The translations under genes were made by a program, and so were the position numbers. A stretch of 64,000 nt of DNA, taken from Azoarcus sp. TTM-91. Lineage in GTDB: Bacteria > Pseudomonadota > Gammaproteobacteria > Burkholderiales > Rhodocyclaceae. Location: NCBI RefSeq assembly GCF_012911025.1, contig NZ_WUEI01000012.1, positions 1 to 64,000 on the forward strand, written 5' to 3'. The notes beneath the pieces were generated by a model. That model did not search any database. It was not told the origin of the DNA and was given only the letters and a program-made list of their open reading frames with translations. Positions within the stretch are counted from its first letter, which is position 1. Every line of letters begins with the position of its first letter. This document shows positions 38,232-57,108 of this stretch, piece after piece.

Positions 38232-38645
38232 TTACCCCACTTGGCGAGTAACGAACACCGTCTCCAGCGGAAGCTTAGCGGCTGCAAGCCGGAATGCCTC
38301 ACGCGCGAGCGCTTCGTCCACGCCATCCATTTCGTAGAGCACCTTGCCGGGCTGGATCTCAGCGACCCAGTACTCGGGGTTACCCTTACCGTTACCCATC
38401 CGAACTTCAGCGGGCTTCTTGGAGATCGGCTTGTCCGGGAAAATCCGGATCCAGATCCGACCACCCCGCTTGATGTGACGGGTCATCGCGCGACGCGCAG
38501 ACTCAATCTGACGAGCAGTCAGCCGGCCTCGGCCAACCGCCTTGAGCCCGTACTCGCCGAAGCTGACCTTAGCACCGCGCGTAGCAAGCCCGGTGTTACG
38601 GCCCTTCTGCTCCTTCCGATACTTTCTTCTCGAGGGCTGCAGCAT
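38232..38645 (-). CDS. rplP: 50S ribosomal protein L16
   Basis: This 137-residue L16 begins [17 protein letters not shown] and has the conserved [18 protein letters not shown]. Its ATG shares one base with the rpsC stop (TAATG). Confidence 0.98.
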   Translation of the reverse strand: MLQPSRRKYRKEQKGRNTGLATRGAKVSFGEYGLKAVGRGRLTARQIESARRAMTRHIKRGGRIWIRIFPDKPISKKPAEVRMGNGKGNPEYWVAEIQPGKVLYEMDGVDEALAREAFRLAAAKLPLETVFVTRQVG

Positions 38646-39424
38646 TATTCACTCCTGCTTTCTTCTTGCCGGCCTTGGCCGTCGCCGCCCCGGCGGGCAG
38701 GACGACGACCCGGACGGCCTTCACCGTCACGCGGGGCACCACGGCGACCACGGCGATTGTCGGCCTCAGGCTCGGCGGCCGCCGGCTGCTCGTTGCGACC
38801 CAGCATTTCACCCTTGAACACCCAGACCTTGATGCCGATAACACCATAGGTGGTGTGCGCTTCGGAAACACCGTAGTCGATGTTCGCACGCAGGGTGTGC
38901 AGCGGAACGCGACCTTCGCGATACCACTCGGTACGAGCGATTTCGGCGCCATTCAGGCGACCGGAACTCATGATCTTGATGCCTTGAGCACCAAGACGCA
39001 TGGCGTTCTGCATCGCGCGCTTCATGGCGCGGCGGAACATGATGCGCTTCTCGAGCTGCTGGGCGATGGAGTCCGCAATCAACTTCGCATCGATCTCGGG
39101 CTTGCGCACTTCCTCGATGTTCACATGAACAGGCACACCCACGATCTTCTGCAGATCGCGCTTCAGCGCCTCAATATCCTCGCCCTTCTTGCCGATAACG
39201 ACACCCGGACGGGCACTGTAGAGCGTAACGCGCGCATTCTTGGCCGGACGCTCGATGATGACACGGCCAACCGACGCATGCGCCAGGCGCTTCTTCAGAT
39301 AGTCGCGGACCTTCAGGTCCTCGTGCAGCATCTTCGAGAAATCCTGGCTGGAAGCAAACCAGCGGGAACCCCAATCGCGCGTGACAGCGAGACGGAATCC
39401 GGTGGGATGAATTTTCTGACCCAT
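38645..39424 (-). CDS. rpsC: 30S ribosomal protein S3
   Basis: This 259-residue S3 has a KH domain ([30 protein letters not shown]) and the C-terminal S3 domain ([17 protein letters not shown]). The C-terminus carries an Arg/Gly-rich extension, as is common in betaproteobacteria. Confidence 0.98.
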   Translation of the reverse strand: MGQKIHPTGFRLAVTRDWGSRWFASSQDFSKMLHEDLKVRDYLKKRLAHASVGRVIIERPAKNARVTLYSARPGVVIGKKGEDIEALKRDLQKIVGVPVHVNIEEVRKPEIDAKLIADSIAQQLEKRIMFRRAMKRAMQNAMRLGAQGIKIMSSGRLNGAEIARTEWYREGRVPLHTLRANIDYGVSEAHTTYGVIGIKVWVFKGEMLGRNEQPAAAEPEADNRRGRRGAPRDGEGRPGRRPARRGGDGQGRQEESRSE

Positions 39425-39433
39425 GAATACTCC

Positions 39434-39763
39434 TTACTCGCCGACAGACACGTAGATGTGGCAGGTGGGCTTGAGAATGCGGTTGCCCCGGCCCTTTGCG
39501 CGGGCAGTGAAACGCTTCAGCGTCGCACCTTCTTCCACGTAGATGGTCTTGACCTTTAGCGCATCAATGTCGGCACCGTCGTTGTGCTCGGCATTTGCGA
39601 TAGCGGATTCGACAACCTTGCGGATGATCTTTGCACCACGCTTGGGGGAGAAAGCGAGGATGTTGAGAGCCTGGTCGACCGACTTGCCTCGCACCAGGTC
39701 AGCAACCAGGCGACCCTTTTGGGCCGACAGGCGCACGCCACGGAGAACGGCTTTGGTTTCCAT
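39434..39763 (-). CDS. rplV: 50S ribosomal protein L22
   Basis: This 109-residue L22 has [17 protein letters not shown] and the tunnel-lining loop region ending [16 protein letters not shown]. No deletion of the kind linked to macrolide resistance is obvious. Confidence 0.98.
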   Translation of the reverse strand: METKAVLRGVRLSAQKGRLVADLVRGKSVDQALNILAFSPKRGAKIIRKVVESAIANAEHNDGADIDALKVKTIYVEEGATLKRFTARAKGRGNRILKPTCHIYVSVGE

Positions 39764-39769
39764 GTCTTC

Positions 39770-40045
39770 TTACCTCTTCGCTTTCTTGCTGGCGGCGTGA
39801 CCCTTGAAGGTACGCGTCAGCGCAAATTCACCCAGCTTGTGGCCGACCATGTTTTCGGACACATACACCGGGATGTGCTGACGGCCGTTGTGAACAGCGA
39901 TCGTCAGGCCGACGAAGTCCGGCAGCACCGTGGAACGACGGGACCAGGTCTTGATCGGACGCTTGTCATTGCTCGCCCGCGCGGCGTCCACCTTCTTGAG
40001 GAGGTGCGCGTCGATGAACGGGCCTTTCTTGATAGAACGAGCCAT
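39770..40045 (-). CDS. rpsS: 30S ribosomal protein S19
   Basis: This 91-residue 30S head protein begins [19 protein letters not shown] and ends [20 protein letters not shown]. Confidence 0.98.
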   Translation of the reverse strand: MARSIKKGPFIDAHLLKKVDAARASNDKRPIKTWSRRSTVLPDFVGLTIAVHNGRQHIPVYVSENMVGHKLGEFALTRTFKGHAASKKAKR

Positions 40046-40055
40046 CTGTTACCCC

Positions 40056-40883
40056 TTAACGCTTGTGACGACGCTGCACGATCATCGTGTCAGTGCGCTT
40101 ATTGCGGCGAGTACGGTAGCCCTTGGTGGGCTGACCCCACGGGCTGACAGGAACACGACCCTCGCCGGTGCGACCTTCGCCACCACCGTGCGGGTGATCC
40201 ACCGGGTTCATCGCAACGCCGCGAACAGTCGGACGGATGCCACGCCAGCGGTTAGCACCCGCCTTGCCGATCTTGCGCAGGCTATGCTCTTCGTTACCCA
40301 CTTCACCAATGGTCGCGCGGCACTCGACGTGCACGCGGCGGATCTCACCGGAGCGCAGACGCAGCTGGGCATACACTCCTTCGCGCGCCAGCAACTGGAC
40401 GGAGGTGCCAGCAGCACGGGCGAGCTGAGCCCCCTTGCCCGGCATCATTTCGACGCAGTGAATCGTGGAACCCACCGGGATGTTGCGGATCGGCAGGGCG
40501 TTGCCCGGCTTGATCGGCGCCTCGGCGCCGCTCACGATCTGCTGACCAACCTCGACACCGCGAGGGGCGATGATGTAGCGGCGCTCGCCATCGGCATAGC
40601 AAAGCAGCGCGATGTTCGCAGAGCGGTTAGGGTCATATTCCAGACGCTCGACCTTGGCGACGACGCCATCCTTGTTGCGGCGGAAGTCGATCACCCGATA
40701 GTGCTGCTTGTGGCCGCCACCTTGGTGGCGAACAGTCACCCGGCCACCGTTGTTACGGCCCGCGTTCTTGGTCTTCTTCTCGATCAGACCATCGAACGGG
40801 CGACCCTTGTGCAGATCGGGGTTGACCACCTTGACCATCGCACGACGGCCAGCGGAAGTCGGCTTGAGTTTTACCAGTGCCAT
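40056..40883 (-). CDS. rplB: 50S ribosomal protein L2
   Basis: This 275-residue 23S-binding protein is important for peptidyl-transferase assembly. The conserved C-terminal [14 protein letters not shown] motif, with the histidine linked to activity, is intact. The N-terminus is [14 protein letters not shown]. Confidence 0.98.
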   Translation of the reverse strand: MALVKLKPTSAGRRAMVKVVNPDLHKGRPFDGLIEKKTKNAGRNNGGRVTVRHQGGGHKQHYRVIDFRRNKDGVVAKVERLEYDPNRSANIALLCYADGERRYIIAPRGVEVGQQIVSGAEAPIKPGNALPIRNIPVGSTIHCVEMMPGKGAQLARAAGTSVQLLAREGVYAQLRLRSGEIRRVHVECRATIGEVGNEEHSLRKIGKAGANRWRGIRPTVRGVAMNPVDHPHGGGEGRTGEGRVPVSPWGQPTKGYRTRRNKRTDTMIVQRRHKR

Positions 40884-40889
40884 GATCGA

Positions 40890-41195
40890 TTACTCCCCAG
40901 CCGCAAAGTTGATTTCCTGGCCAGGCTTCAGACAAACGAAAGCCTTCTTCCAGTCCTTGCGACGGCCGATGGAACGGCCAAAGCGCTTGGTCTTGCCCTT
41001 CACATTTGCGATCTGGACCGACTTCACTTCAACCTTGAACAGCAGTTCGACGGCCGCCTTCACTTCAGGCTTGGTCGCGGTAGAGGCCACCTTGAAGATA
41101 ACCTGCTCGTTCTTCTCGGCGATGAAAGTCGCCTTTTCGGAGATCTGCGGCGCCAGCAGCACCTGCAGCAAACGCTCCTGATTGATTGCGCTCAT
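40890..41195 (-). CDS. rplW: 50S ribosomal protein L23
   Basis: This 101-residue L23 ([20 protein letters not shown]) is the exit-site docking protein for trigger factor and SRP. The ATG overlaps the rplD stop by four bases. Confidence 0.98.
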   Translation of the reverse strand: MSAINQERLLQVLLAPQISEKATFIAEKNEQVIFKVASTATKPEVKAAVELLFKVEVKSVQIANVKGKTKRFGRSIGRRKDWKKAFVCLKPGQEINFAAGE

Positions 41196-41812
41196 TGCCA
41201 GGCTTCCTCCATCTTCGCCAGCGCGCCCTTGGTCACCAGGACCTTGGGAAAACGAACCAGCGACACCGGATCGGCTTCCTGGACCTCGAGCACCAGAACC
41301 TTGTGCAGGTTGCGAGCGGACAGGAACAGGTTCTCGTCGACTTCGTCGGTAATCACCAGCACAGACTCCAGCCCCATGCCCTTCAGCTTCTGGGTCAGGA
41401 GACGAGTCTTCGGCGCCTCGACGCTGAAACTCTCCACTACAGCCAGGCGATCTTCACGCGCCAGCTGCGAAAGAATGGAGGCCACGCCAGCCCGATACAT
41501 CTTGCGATTGACCTTCTGGCTAAAGTTCTCGTCAGGCGAGTTCGGGAAAATCTTGCCGCCACCACGCCACAGCGGGCTGGACGCCATACCGGCACGCGCG
41601 TTACCCGTACCCTTCTGGCGGAACGGCTTGCGTGTCGACTTGGAGACTTCGGACCGACCCTTCTGGGCACGATTGCCGGAGCGGGCATTCGCCATATAGG
41701 CGGTAACCACCTGATGGATCAGCGCTTCGTTGTAGTCGCGCCCGAACAGGGTATCGGAAGCCTGCAGCGTCGCTGCTGCCTGCCCCTGATCGTTCAAGAG
41801 TTTCAATTCCAT
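41192..41812 (-). CDS. rplD: 50S ribosomal protein L4
   Basis: This 206-residue L4 has the loop [18 protein letters not shown] that lines the exit tunnel. L4 is the classical autoregulator of S10 operons. The ATG of [10 protein letters not shown] at 41812 is the conserved start; an open extension to 41872 is not conserved. Confidence 0.97.
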   Translation of the reverse strand: MELKLLNDQGQAAATLQASDTLFGRDYNEALIHQVVTAYMANARSGNRAQKGRSEVSKSTRKPFRQKGTGNARAGMASSPLWRGGGKIFPNSPDENFSQKVNRKMYRAGVASILSQLAREDRLAVVESFSVEAPKTRLLTQKLKGMGLESVLVITDEVDENLFLSARNLHKVLVLEVQEADPVSLVRFPKVLVTKGALAKMEEAWQ

Positions 41813-41825
41813 TGCGTAACTCCCC

Positions 41826-42464
41826 TTAGGCCTTGACTGCCGGACGAACGACAACGTCACCGCCCTTGGCACCAGGCACCGCCCCCTTGATCAGCAGAAG
41901 CTGACGCTCGGCATCCACACGAACCACTTCCAGCCCTTGCGTGGTGCGCTGAGCAGCGCCGTACTGGCCGGCCATGCGCTTACCCGGGAAAACACGCCCC
42001 GGATCCTGCGCCATACCGATCGAGCCCGGCGAGTTGTGGGAAATGGAGTTACCGTGGGAAGCACGGTTGGAGGAGAAGTTGTGACGCTTGATCGGACCGG
42101 AGAAGCCCTTACCGATCGAGACACCCGTCACATCAACTTTTTGACCAACGGAAAAGATCTCCGCGGAGATGACATCACCCGCTTTGAAACCAGCGAGCTG
42201 CTCACCCTCGACACGGAACTCCTTGAGACCTCGGCTCGGCTCGACGCCGGCCTTGGCAAGATGACCCGCCGCGGCTTTAACCAGACGGCTAGCACGACGC
42301 TTGCCGAATGCGACCTGAACCGCAGCATAGCCGTCGGATTCAGGCGTCTTGATCTGGGACACGCGATTGTCGGACACGTCAAGCACAGTCACCGGAATGG
42401 AACGACCATCCTCGGCAAAAATGCGAGTCATGCCAACCTTGCGTCCAACAAGGCCTAGACTCAT
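41826..42464 (-). CDS. rplC: 50S ribosomal protein L3
   Basis: This 212-residue L3 begins [16 protein letters not shown] and contains [21 protein letters not shown]-type loop residues near the peptidyl-transferase centre. It is separated from rpsJ by 112 bases holding a hairpin and a candidate promoter. Confidence 0.98.
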   Translation of the reverse strand: MSLGLVGRKVGMTRIFAEDGRSIPVTVLDVSDNRVSQIKTPESDGYAAVQVAFGKRRASRLVKAAAGHLAKAGVEPSRGLKEFRVEGEQLAGFKAGDVISAEIFSVGQKVDVTGVSIGKGFSGPIKRHNFSSNRASHGNSISHNSPGSIGMAQDPGRVFPGKRMAGQYGAAQRTTQGLEVVRVDAERQLLLIKGAVPGAKGGDVVVRPAVKA

Positions 42465-42528
42465 TTTTTTCTCCTGATTCCCGGTTGCGATTGACCGGGG
42501 TCGCTCAAATTATTGCGCCAATAGGCAC

Positions 42529-42567
42529 AAAGGCCGGATTATACCGGCCTTTTTCAAAATCCCGCAA
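42529..42567 (-). promoter_or_regulatory. hairpin and candidate promoter in the rpsJ-rplC gap
   Basis: A perfect 9-bp stem AAAGGCCGG / CCGGCCTTT (42529-42537 with 42544-42552) has a six-base loop that reads exactly TATAAT on the minus strand. With TTGCGG (42567-42562) 18 bases upstream, this forms a candidate promoter for rplC. As RNA the hairpin is followed by only three U on the minus strand, so it is a weak terminator or attenuator for rpsJ at best. Confidence 0.5.
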
Positions 42568-42576
42568 GCGGACTGC

Positions 42577-42888
42577 TTACTGGAGCTTGATCTCGACATC
42601 CACGCCCGCCGGCAGATCCAACTTCATCAGCGCATCCACCGTCTTATCGGTGGGATCGATGATGTCCATCAGACGTTGATGGGTGCGGATCTCCATCTGA
42701 TCGCGGGACGTCTTGTTCACGTGCGGCGAACGCAGCAGGTTGAAACGCTCGATACGGGTGGGCAGCGGAACGGGGCCGCGCACAACCGCACCGGTACGCT
42801 TCGCAGTCTCGACGATCTCCAGCGCAGACTGGTCGATCAGGCGATAGTCGAAAGCTTTCAGACGGATGCGGATTTTCTGGTTCTGCAT
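42577..42888 (-). CDS. rpsJ: 30S ribosomal protein S10 (NusE)
   Basis: This 103-residue S10 begins [19 protein letters not shown] and has the conserved [11 protein letters not shown]. It is a 30S head protein and also the NusE antitermination factor. It lies 51 bases after tuf, at the start of the S10 gene order. Confidence 0.98.
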   Translation of the reverse strand: MQNQKIRIRLKAFDYRLIDQSALEIVETAKRTGAVVRGPVPLPTRIERFNLLRSPHVNKTSRDQMEIRTHQRLMDIIDPTDKTVDALMKLDLPAGVDVEIKLQ

Positions 42889-42938
42889 GATTTATCCCAA
42901 AGAGCGATGAGGCGACACGACGGTCGCCCCGGATAGAA

Positions 42939-44121
42939 ATTACTCGATGATCTTGGCGACGACGCCGGCGCCGACGGTACGGCCGCCTTCGCGGATCGCG
43001 AAGCGCAGACCTTCTTCCATGGCGATCGGAGCGATCAGCTTCACGGTGATCGACACGTTGTCACCCGGCATCACCATCTCGGTGCCTTCCGGCAGCGCGA
43101 TGGAACCGGTCACGTCCGTGGTACGGAAGTAGAACTGCGGACGGTAGTTGTTGAAGAACGGCGTGTGACGACCACCCTCTTCCTTCGACAGCACGTAGAT
43201 TTCGCCGGTGAAGTGGGTGTGCGGGGTGATGGAGCCCGGCTTGCACAGCACTTGGCCACGCTCCACGTCTTCACGCTTGGTACCGCGCAGCAGCACGCCG
43301 ACGTTGTCACCTGCCTGACCCTGATCCAGCAGCTTGCGGAACATTTCCACACCGGTGCAGGTGGTCTTGACGGTGGGCTTGATGCCGACGATTTCGATTT
43401 CTTCGCCAACCTTCACGATGCCGCGCTCGACACGACCGGTCACCACGGTGCCGCGGCCGGAGATCGAGAACACGTCTTCGATCGGCAGCAGGAAGGGCTT
43501 GTCGATGGCACGTTCCGGGGTCGGGATGTAGCTATCCAGGGCGTCGGCCAGACGGAAGATCGCCGGCTCACCGATGTCGGACTGATCACCTTCCAGCGCC
43601 TTCAGCGCGGAACCCTTGACGATGGGAATGTCGTCGCCCGGGAAGTCGTACTTGGACAGCAGCTCGCGCACTTCCATTTCGACCAGCTCGAGCAGCTCTT
43701 CGTCGTCGACCATGTCGCACTTGTTCAGGAAGACGATGATGTACGGCACACCGACCTGGCGAGCCAGCAGGATGTGCTCGCGCGTCTGCGGCATCGGGCC
43801 ATCAGCGGCCGAGCACACCAGGATCGCGCCGTCCATCTGCGCCGCACCCGTAATCATGTTCTTCACGTAGTCGGCGTGCCCCGGGCAATCCACGTGGGCA
43901 TAGTGGCGCGTGGCCGTCTCGTACTCGACGTGCGCGGTGTTGATCGTGATGCCGCGAGCCTTCTCTTCCGGCGCCGCATCGATCTGATCGTAGGCCTTCG
44001 CCTCGCCACCGAACTTCTTCGACAGAATCGTCGTGATCGCCGCCGTCAGCGTCGTCTTGCCGTGGTCAACGTGGCCGATCGTGCCTACGTTCACGTGCGG
44101 CTTCGTCCGCTCAAACTTACC
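42939..44121. repeat. tuf repeat, copy 1 (near-perfect 1.18 kb direct repeat)
   Basis: This segment matches 59395-60577 at every position I compared, and all reading frames of the two translate identically. Identity ends within the third codon at the 5' end and one base past the stop codon at the 3' end. The copies are in the same orientation 16.5 kb apart. Confidence 0.93.
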
Positions 44122-44130
44122 CTTAGCCAT
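42940..44130 (-). CDS. tuf: elongation factor Tu, copy 1 (str operon)
   Basis: This 396-residue GTPase delivers aminoacyl-tRNA to the ribosome. GHVDHGKT (P-loop), [12 protein letters not shown] and [10 protein letters not shown] are intact, with the effector region in place. It is the last gene of rpsL-rpsG-fusA-tuf. The protein is identical to the second copy at 59396-60586; the genes differ only by two silent changes in codons 2 and 3. Confidence 0.99.
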   Translation of the reverse strand: MAKGKFERTKPHVNVGTIGHVDHGKTTLTAAITTILSKKFGGEAKAYDQIDAAPEEKARGITINTAHVEYETATRHYAHVDCPGHADYVKNMITGAAQMDGAILVCSAADGPMPQTREHILLARQVGVPYIIVFLNKCDMVDDEELLELVEMEVRELLSKYDFPGDDIPIVKGSALKALEGDQSDIGEPAIFRLADALDSYIPTPERAIDKPFLLPIEDVFSISGRGTVVTGRVERGIVKVGEEIEIVGIKPTVKTTCTGVEMFRKLLDQGQAGDNVGVLLRGTKREDVERGQVLCKPGSITPHTHFTGEIYVLSKEEGGRHTPFFNNYRPQFYFRTTDVTGSIALPEGTEMVMPGDNVSITVKLIAPIAMEEGLRFAIREGGRTVGAGVVAKIIE

Positions 44131-44155
44131 TGCTCTTCCTCGTAGCTCTTAGTTA

Positions 44156-46252
44156 TTACTTGCGATTGTTGATGACTGCTTCGGCGACACTCTTGGGCGC
44201 CTCGGAGTAGTGCTTGAACTCCATGGAGTAGGTCGCGCGCCCCTGCGACAGCGAGCGCAACTGGGTCGCGTAGCCGAACATCTCGGCCAGCGGCACCTCG
44301 GCCTTGATCTCCTTCATGCCGCCAGGAAGGTCGTCCATACCCTGGACGATGCCGCGACGCCCGGAAAGATCGCCCATGACGTTACCCATGTAGTCTTCCG
44401 GCGTTTCAACCACGACAGCCATCATCGGCTCAAGCAGCACCGGGTTGGCCTTGCGCATCGCATCCTTGAACGCCATGGACGCGGCCATCTTGAAGGCGTT
44501 TTCGTTCGAGTCCACATCGTGGTAAGAGCCATCGAACAGCGTAACTTTCACATCCACCACCGGGAAGCCGGCCAACACGCCGTTCGGCAGAGTATCCTGC
44601 AGCCCCTTGTCGACCGCGGGAATGTACTCGCGCGGGACCACGCCGCCCTTGATGGCGTCAACGAACTCGTAACCCTTGCCGGTCTCGTTCGGCTCCAGCT
44701 TGATCCAGACGTGACCGTACTGACCACGGCCACCGGACTGCTTGACGAACTTGCCTTCCTGCTCGACCGACTTGCGGATCGCTTCGCGGTAGGCGACCTG
44801 AGGCGCGCCGACGTTCGCCTCGACGTTGAACTCACGCTTCATGCGGTCAACGATGATCTCGAGGTGCAGTTCGCCCATGCCGGAAATGATGGTCTGACCA
44901 GACTCTTCGTCGGTGCGCACACGGAAAGACGGATCTTCCGCAGCCAGACGACCCAGCGCGATACCCATCTTCTCTTGGTCACTCTTGGTCTTCGGCTCGA
45001 CGGCCACGTGAATGACTGGATCGGGGAATACCATGCGCTCCAGGATGATTGGCGCAGAGGGATCGCACAGGGTCTCGCCGGTGGTCACCTCCTTCAAGCC
45101 AACGCAGGCGGCGATGTCGCCGGCCAGCACTTCCTTGATTTCCTCGCGTTCATTGGCGTGCATCTGCAGGATGCGGCCGATGCGCTCCTTCTTGCCCTTG
45201 ACTGAGTTCAGCACGGTTTCGCCAGAGCTCAGCACACCGGAGTAGACGCGCACGAAGGTGAGTTGCCCCACGAACGGGTCGGTCATCAGCTTGAACGCCA
45301 GCGCCGAGAACTTCTCGCCGTCATCCGCCTTGCGCACCACTTCCACTTCATTGTCATCAGTACCCGCGACAGGCGGAATATCCACAGGCGAAGGCAGGAA
45401 CTCGATGACCGCGTCCAGCATCCGCTGCACGCCCTTGTTTTTGAACGCAGTACCGCACAGCATGGGCTGGATCTCACACGCGATCGTGCGCGTACGCAGA
45501 CCGAGCTTGATCTGGTCCTCGGAAAGCTCGCCGTTCTCGAGATAGGTGTTCATGAGTTCTTCGGAAGCCTCGGCGGCCGCCTCGACCATCTGCTCGCGCC
45601 AAGACTCGGCATCAGCCTGCAACTCCGAAGGGATGTCGCGGTACTCGAACTTCATGCCCTGGGAAGCCTCATCCCAGATGATCGCCTTCATCTTGATCAG
45701 GTCGACGACGCCGGTGAACGTGTCTTCTGCCCCGATGGGGATCACGATAGGAACAGGATTCGCCTTCAGGCGTGCCTTCATCTGGTCCACGACCTTGAAG
45801 AAGTTGGCACCAGAGCGGTCCATCTTGTTCACGAAAGCAAGGCGAGGAACCTTGTACTTGGTCGCCTGGCGCCACACCGTCTCGGACTGAGGCTGCACGC
45901 CACCCACGGCGCAATACACCATGCAGGCACCGTCCAGCACCCGCATGGAGCGCTCGACTTCGATAGTGAAGTCAACGTGCCCCGGCGTGTCGATGATGTT
46001 GAAGCGATGCTCCGGCAGGGAGAGATCCATGCCCTTCCAGAAGCAGGTGGTCGCAGCGGAGGTGATGGTGATGCCACGCTCCTGCTCCTGCGCCATCCAG
46101 TCCATGGTCGCAGCGCCATCGTGCACTTCACCGATCTTGTGATTCACACCGGTGTAATAGAGGATGCGCTCGGTCGTAGTCGTCTTGCCGGCGTCGATGT
46201 GAGCGGAGATACCGATGTTGCGGTAGCGCTCGATAGGAGTCTTGCGAGCCAC
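44156..46252 (-). CDS. fusA: elongation factor G
   Basis: This 698-residue translocation GTPase has [15 protein letters not shown] (P-loop), DTPGHVDFT and NKMD in the G domain. Domain IV includes [14 protein letters not shown] and the C-terminal domain follows. It lies in the str operon between rpsG and tuf; a hairpin in the 110-base rpsG-fusA gap may tune expression. Confidence 0.99.
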   Translation of the reverse strand: MARKTPIERYRNIGISAHIDAGKTTTTERILYYTGVNHKIGEVHDGAATMDWMAQEQERGITITSAATTCFWKGMDLSLPEHRFNIIDTPGHVDFTIEVERSMRVLDGACMVYCAVGGVQPQSETVWRQATKYKVPRLAFVNKMDRSGANFFKVVDQMKARLKANPVPIVIPIGAEDTFTGVVDLIKMKAIIWDEASQGMKFEYRDIPSELQADAESWREQMVEAAAEASEELMNTYLENGELSEDQIKLGLRTRTIACEIQPMLCGTAFKNKGVQRMLDAVIEFLPSPVDIPPVAGTDDNEVEVVRKADDGEKFSALAFKLMTDPFVGQLTFVRVYSGVLSSGETVLNSVKGKKERIGRILQMHANEREEIKEVLAGDIAACVGLKEVTTGETLCDPSAPIILERMVFPDPVIHVAVEPKTKSDQEKMGIALGRLAAEDPSFRVRTDEESGQTIISGMGELHLEIIVDRMKREFNVEANVGAPQVAYREAIRKSVEQEGKFVKQSGGRGQYGHVWIKLEPNETGKGYEFVDAIKGGVVPREYIPAVDKGLQDTLPNGVLAGFPVVDVKVTLFDGSYHDVDSNENAFKMAASMAFKDAMRKANPVLLEPMMAVVVETPEDYMGNVMGDLSGRRGIVQGMDDLPGGMKEIKAEVPLAEMFGYATQLRSLSQGRATYSMEFKHYSEAPKSVAEAVINNRK

Positions 46253-46312
46253 GATACTATTCCTGCCTTGGAGAGATCCCGCGGAAGCCGCGCCGATCTG
46301 ATTATTGCGTTA

Positions 46313-46343
46313 CAAAACAATCGAGCCCTTCGCAGGGCCCGAT
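46313..46343 (-). terminator. attenuator-like hairpin between rpsG and fusA
   Basis: A 10-bp stem with one G-U pair (46320-46329 with 46334-46343) and loop GCGA is followed on the minus strand by TGTTTTG. It resembles a moderately strong intrinsic terminator inside the str operon, so partial readthrough would be required for fusA and tuf. Confidence 0.6.
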
Positions 46344-46362
46344 ATACCGCTCACTAGACAAA

Positions 46363-46845
<483 letters not shown>

Positions 46846-46863
46846 CTAATTTTTTGCCGACAA

Positions 46864-47241
46864 TCAGGCTTTCTTCGGGCGCTTGGCGCCGTACTTGGAG
46901 CGCGATTGCTTCCGGTCCTTGACACCCTGCAAGTCTAGGGAGCCACGCACGATGTGGTAACGCACACCCGGCAAGTCCTTTACACGGCCACCGCGAATCA
47001 GGACCACGGAGTGCTCCTGCAGGTTGTGACCCTCGCCGCCGATGTAGGAGATGACCTCGAAACCGTTGGTCAGACGAACCTTCGCTACCTTACGCAGCGC
47101 CGAGTTCGGCTTCTTCGGAGTCGTGGTATAGACGCGGGTGCAGACACCACGCTTCTGCGGGCAAGCCTCCAGCGCAGGCACCTTGCTCTTGGTGACCTCC
47201 ATCTGCCGCGGCTTGCGGACCAGCTGATTGATTGTTGGCAT
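46864..47241 (-). CDS. rpsL: 30S ribosomal protein S12
   Basis: This 125-residue decoding-centre protein has [11 protein letters not shown] and [12 protein letters not shown], which carry the lysines (Escherichia coli Lys43 and Lys88) whose change gives streptomycin resistance; both are wild type here. It is the first gene of the str operon. Its Shine-Dalgarno is weak, and a strong terminator hairpin ends only about 17 bases upstream. Confidence 0.98.
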   Translation of the reverse strand: MPTINQLVRKPRQMEVTKSKVPALEACPQKRGVCTRVYTTTPKKPNSALRKVAKVRLTNGFEVISYIGGEGHNLQEHSVVLIRGGRVKDLPGVRYHIVRGSLDLQGVKDRKQSRSKYGAKRPKKA

Positions 47242-47257
47242 AGCTTAAGAATTTCCC

Positions 47258-47292
47258 AAAAAACCGAGGCAGCCCACCACGGGCCGCCTCGG
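47258..47292 (-). terminator. strong intrinsic terminator between rpoC and rpsL
   Basis: A 12-bp stem with one G-U pair (47264-47275 with 47281-47292), a five-base loop and six T on the minus strand make this a near-ideal rho-independent terminator. It would end the rpoBC transcript, but it lies between the candidate rpsL promoter and rpsL itself. A second dyad GACTGAC / GTCAGTC (47311-47317 with 47326-47332) lies just upstream. Confidence 0.88.
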
Positions 47293-47348
47293 GCGGTTTA
47301 TTCCGGCTGCGACTGACTACGATTGGTCAGTCCACAAAAAGAGGCCGG

Positions 47349-47374
47349 ATTTTAGGCCGGAGACAAAACGAAAG

Positions 47375-47378
<4 letters not shown>
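47349..47378 (-). promoter_or_regulatory. candidate promoter of the str operon overlapping the rpoC stop
   Basis: On the minus strand TTGACT (47378-47373) overlaps the rpoC TGA stop codon and is followed after 18 bases by TAAAAT (47354-47349). It is the best sigma-70 match in the rpoC-rpsL gap. Transcripts from it would pass the terminator at 47258-47292 before reaching rpsL. Confidence 0.55.
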
Positions 47379-51589
<4,211 letters not shown>

Positions 51590-51632
51590 GTATCACTCCA
51601 TCCGGCACATGCGGGTTGCGCAATGTGCGGGT

Positions 51633-55766
<4,134 letters not shown>

Positions 55767-55895
55767 GAATGCTCCGGCTAGAGGTCGAACTTCGAAAAGA
55801 CAGAACACAGCGCCCGCGGTTGCCTAGATATCTGAAAAAAACTGCAACACTTCTAGGGACGCTTTGTTCTGGCTTCATGCTTCAGTACAAAGCAC

Positions 55896-55928
55896 GAAAG
55901 GGCTGGCACCCCTAGGAGCGCCAGCCCT
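55896..55928 (-). terminator. attenuator hairpin between rplL and rpoB
   Basis: A perfect 9-bp stem AGGGCTGGC / GCCAGCCCT (55899-55907 with 55920-55928) is followed by TTT on the minus strand. It lies 17 bases after the rplL stop. It corresponds in position to the partial terminator of enterobacteria that makes L7/L12 more abundant than polymerase. Confidence 0.75.
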
Positions 55929-55944
55929 GCTGGAAAGGCGAGTA

Positions 55945-56322
55945 TTACTTGATCTCGACCTTGGCGCCAGCGTCTTCCAGTTGCTTCTTCAGCGCGTCGG
56001 CGTCGGCCTTGGACACGCCCTCCTTCACGGCCTTCGGCGCGCCGTCGACGACGTCCTTGGCTTCCTTCAGGCCCAGACCGGTGGCGGCACGGACGACCTT
56101 GATGACTTCGACCTTCTTCTCGCCAGCGGCGGTCAGGATCACGTCGAACTCGGTCTTCTCTTCAGCGGCCGGAGCAGCAGCACCGCCGGCACCCGGAGCA
56201 GCCACTGCCAGGGAGGCTGCCGACACGCCAAACTTCTCTTCGAACGCCTTGACCAGGTCGTTCAGTTCCATAACGGTCATCGCGCCAACGGCTTCGAGGA
56301 TGTCTTCTTTGCTGATAGCCAT
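55945..56322 (-). CDS. rplL: 50S ribosomal protein L7/L12
   Basis: This 125-residue stalk protein has an N-terminal dimerisation domain, an Ala-rich hinge (around residues 35-55) and the factor-binding C-terminal domain ([21 protein letters not shown]). It is present in several copies per ribosome and binds L10. Confidence 0.98.
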   Translation of the reverse strand: MAISKEDILEAVGAMTVMELNDLVKAFEEKFGVSAASLAVAAPGAGGAAAPAAEEKTEFDVILTAAGEKKVEVIKVVRAATGLGLKEAKDVVDGAPKAVKEGVSKADADALKKQLEDAGAKVEIK

Positions 56323-56373
56323 ATCAAATCACTCCAAAATCGAAACTATTCTGAAAACTGTAGTGCCTGAGGC

Positions 56374-56877
56374 TCAGGCAGCCACGCCTTCTTCCTCGCG
56401 CTTCTTGGCGAGGGCGGCGAGAGCACCTGCGAAGCCGGAAACCGGCGCCTGCATGACACCCAGCAGCGTGGCGAGCAACTCTTCGCGGCTCGGGATCGAA
56501 GCGAGCGCCTGCACGCCGGCCTTGTCGAGCGTCTTGCCCGCATAGGAACCGGCCTTCAGCACCAGCTTGTCATTACCCTTCGCAAAGTCATTGAGCACCT
56601 TGGCAGCGGCAACCGGATCTTCCGAAATGCCATAGATCAGCGGACCGGTAAGCTGGTCAGCCAGATCGGCAAACGGGGTATCGGCGATCGCACGACGCAC
56701 CAGAGTGTTCTTCAGCACACGCAAGTAAACGCCAGACTCGCGGGCCTTTGCACGCAGCGTGGTGAGATCGCCCACCGCGATGCCGCGATACTCGGCCACC
56801 GCGATGGTCTGGGCGTTGGCCACTTGTGCCGACACCTCTGCCACTACGGCTTTCTTGTCATCGAGATTGAGACCCAT
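56374..56877 (-). CDS. rplJ: 50S ribosomal protein L10
   Basis: This 167-residue stalk base begins [30 protein letters not shown] precedes the ATG. A conserved L10 leader occupies the 231 bases upstream, consistent with autoregulation by the L10-L7/L12 complex. Confidence 0.98.
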   Translation of the reverse strand: MGLNLDDKKAVVAEVSAQVANAQTIAVAEYRGIAVGDLTTLRAKARESGVYLRVLKNTLVRRAIADTPFADLADQLTGPLIYGISEDPVAAAKVLNDFAKGNDKLVLKAGSYAGKTLDKAGVQALASIPSREELLATLLGVMQAPVSGFAGALAALAKKREEEGVAA

Positions 56878-56889
56878 GGGTCCTTCCTC

Positions 56890-57075
56890 CTTTCAAGTCC
56901 ACACACGAACCACTGTTAGCGGTTCGCACCCACGGCGACCTGGATCAGGAGAGCGGCCTTGCTTCAGCCAATCCTGTTCTGGGCACACCGTCTGCGCAGG
57001 CGTCACCGGGACAATTAAGCGGCCACCGAAGCGGCAGCACCTGCGGTCTTTGACGATCCACGCCCGCGCCTAAGC
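56890..57075 (-). promoter_or_regulatory. L10 leader (autoregulatory mRNA region of rplJL)
   Basis: The rplA-rplJ gap contains the leader hallmarks GCCTGCGCAGACGGTG (57001-56986) and TCAAAGACCGCAGGTG (57053-57038) on the minus strand. The first closely matches the L10-binding kink region of the enterobacterial leader. A hairpin CGAACC / GGTTCG (56906-56911 with 56921-56926) sits just before the Shine-Dalgarno. The limits are approximate. Confidence 0.82.
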
Positions 57076-57108
57076 CCAAGCGTGTCCCAAAGTTCTGTAT
57101 TTCCCGCC

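Noticed and set aside
42905-42930. Dyad GGCGAC / GTCGCC between tuf copy 1 and rpsJ
   Set aside because: It is a six-base stem without T-tract in GC-rich DNA, likely by chance and too weak to call.
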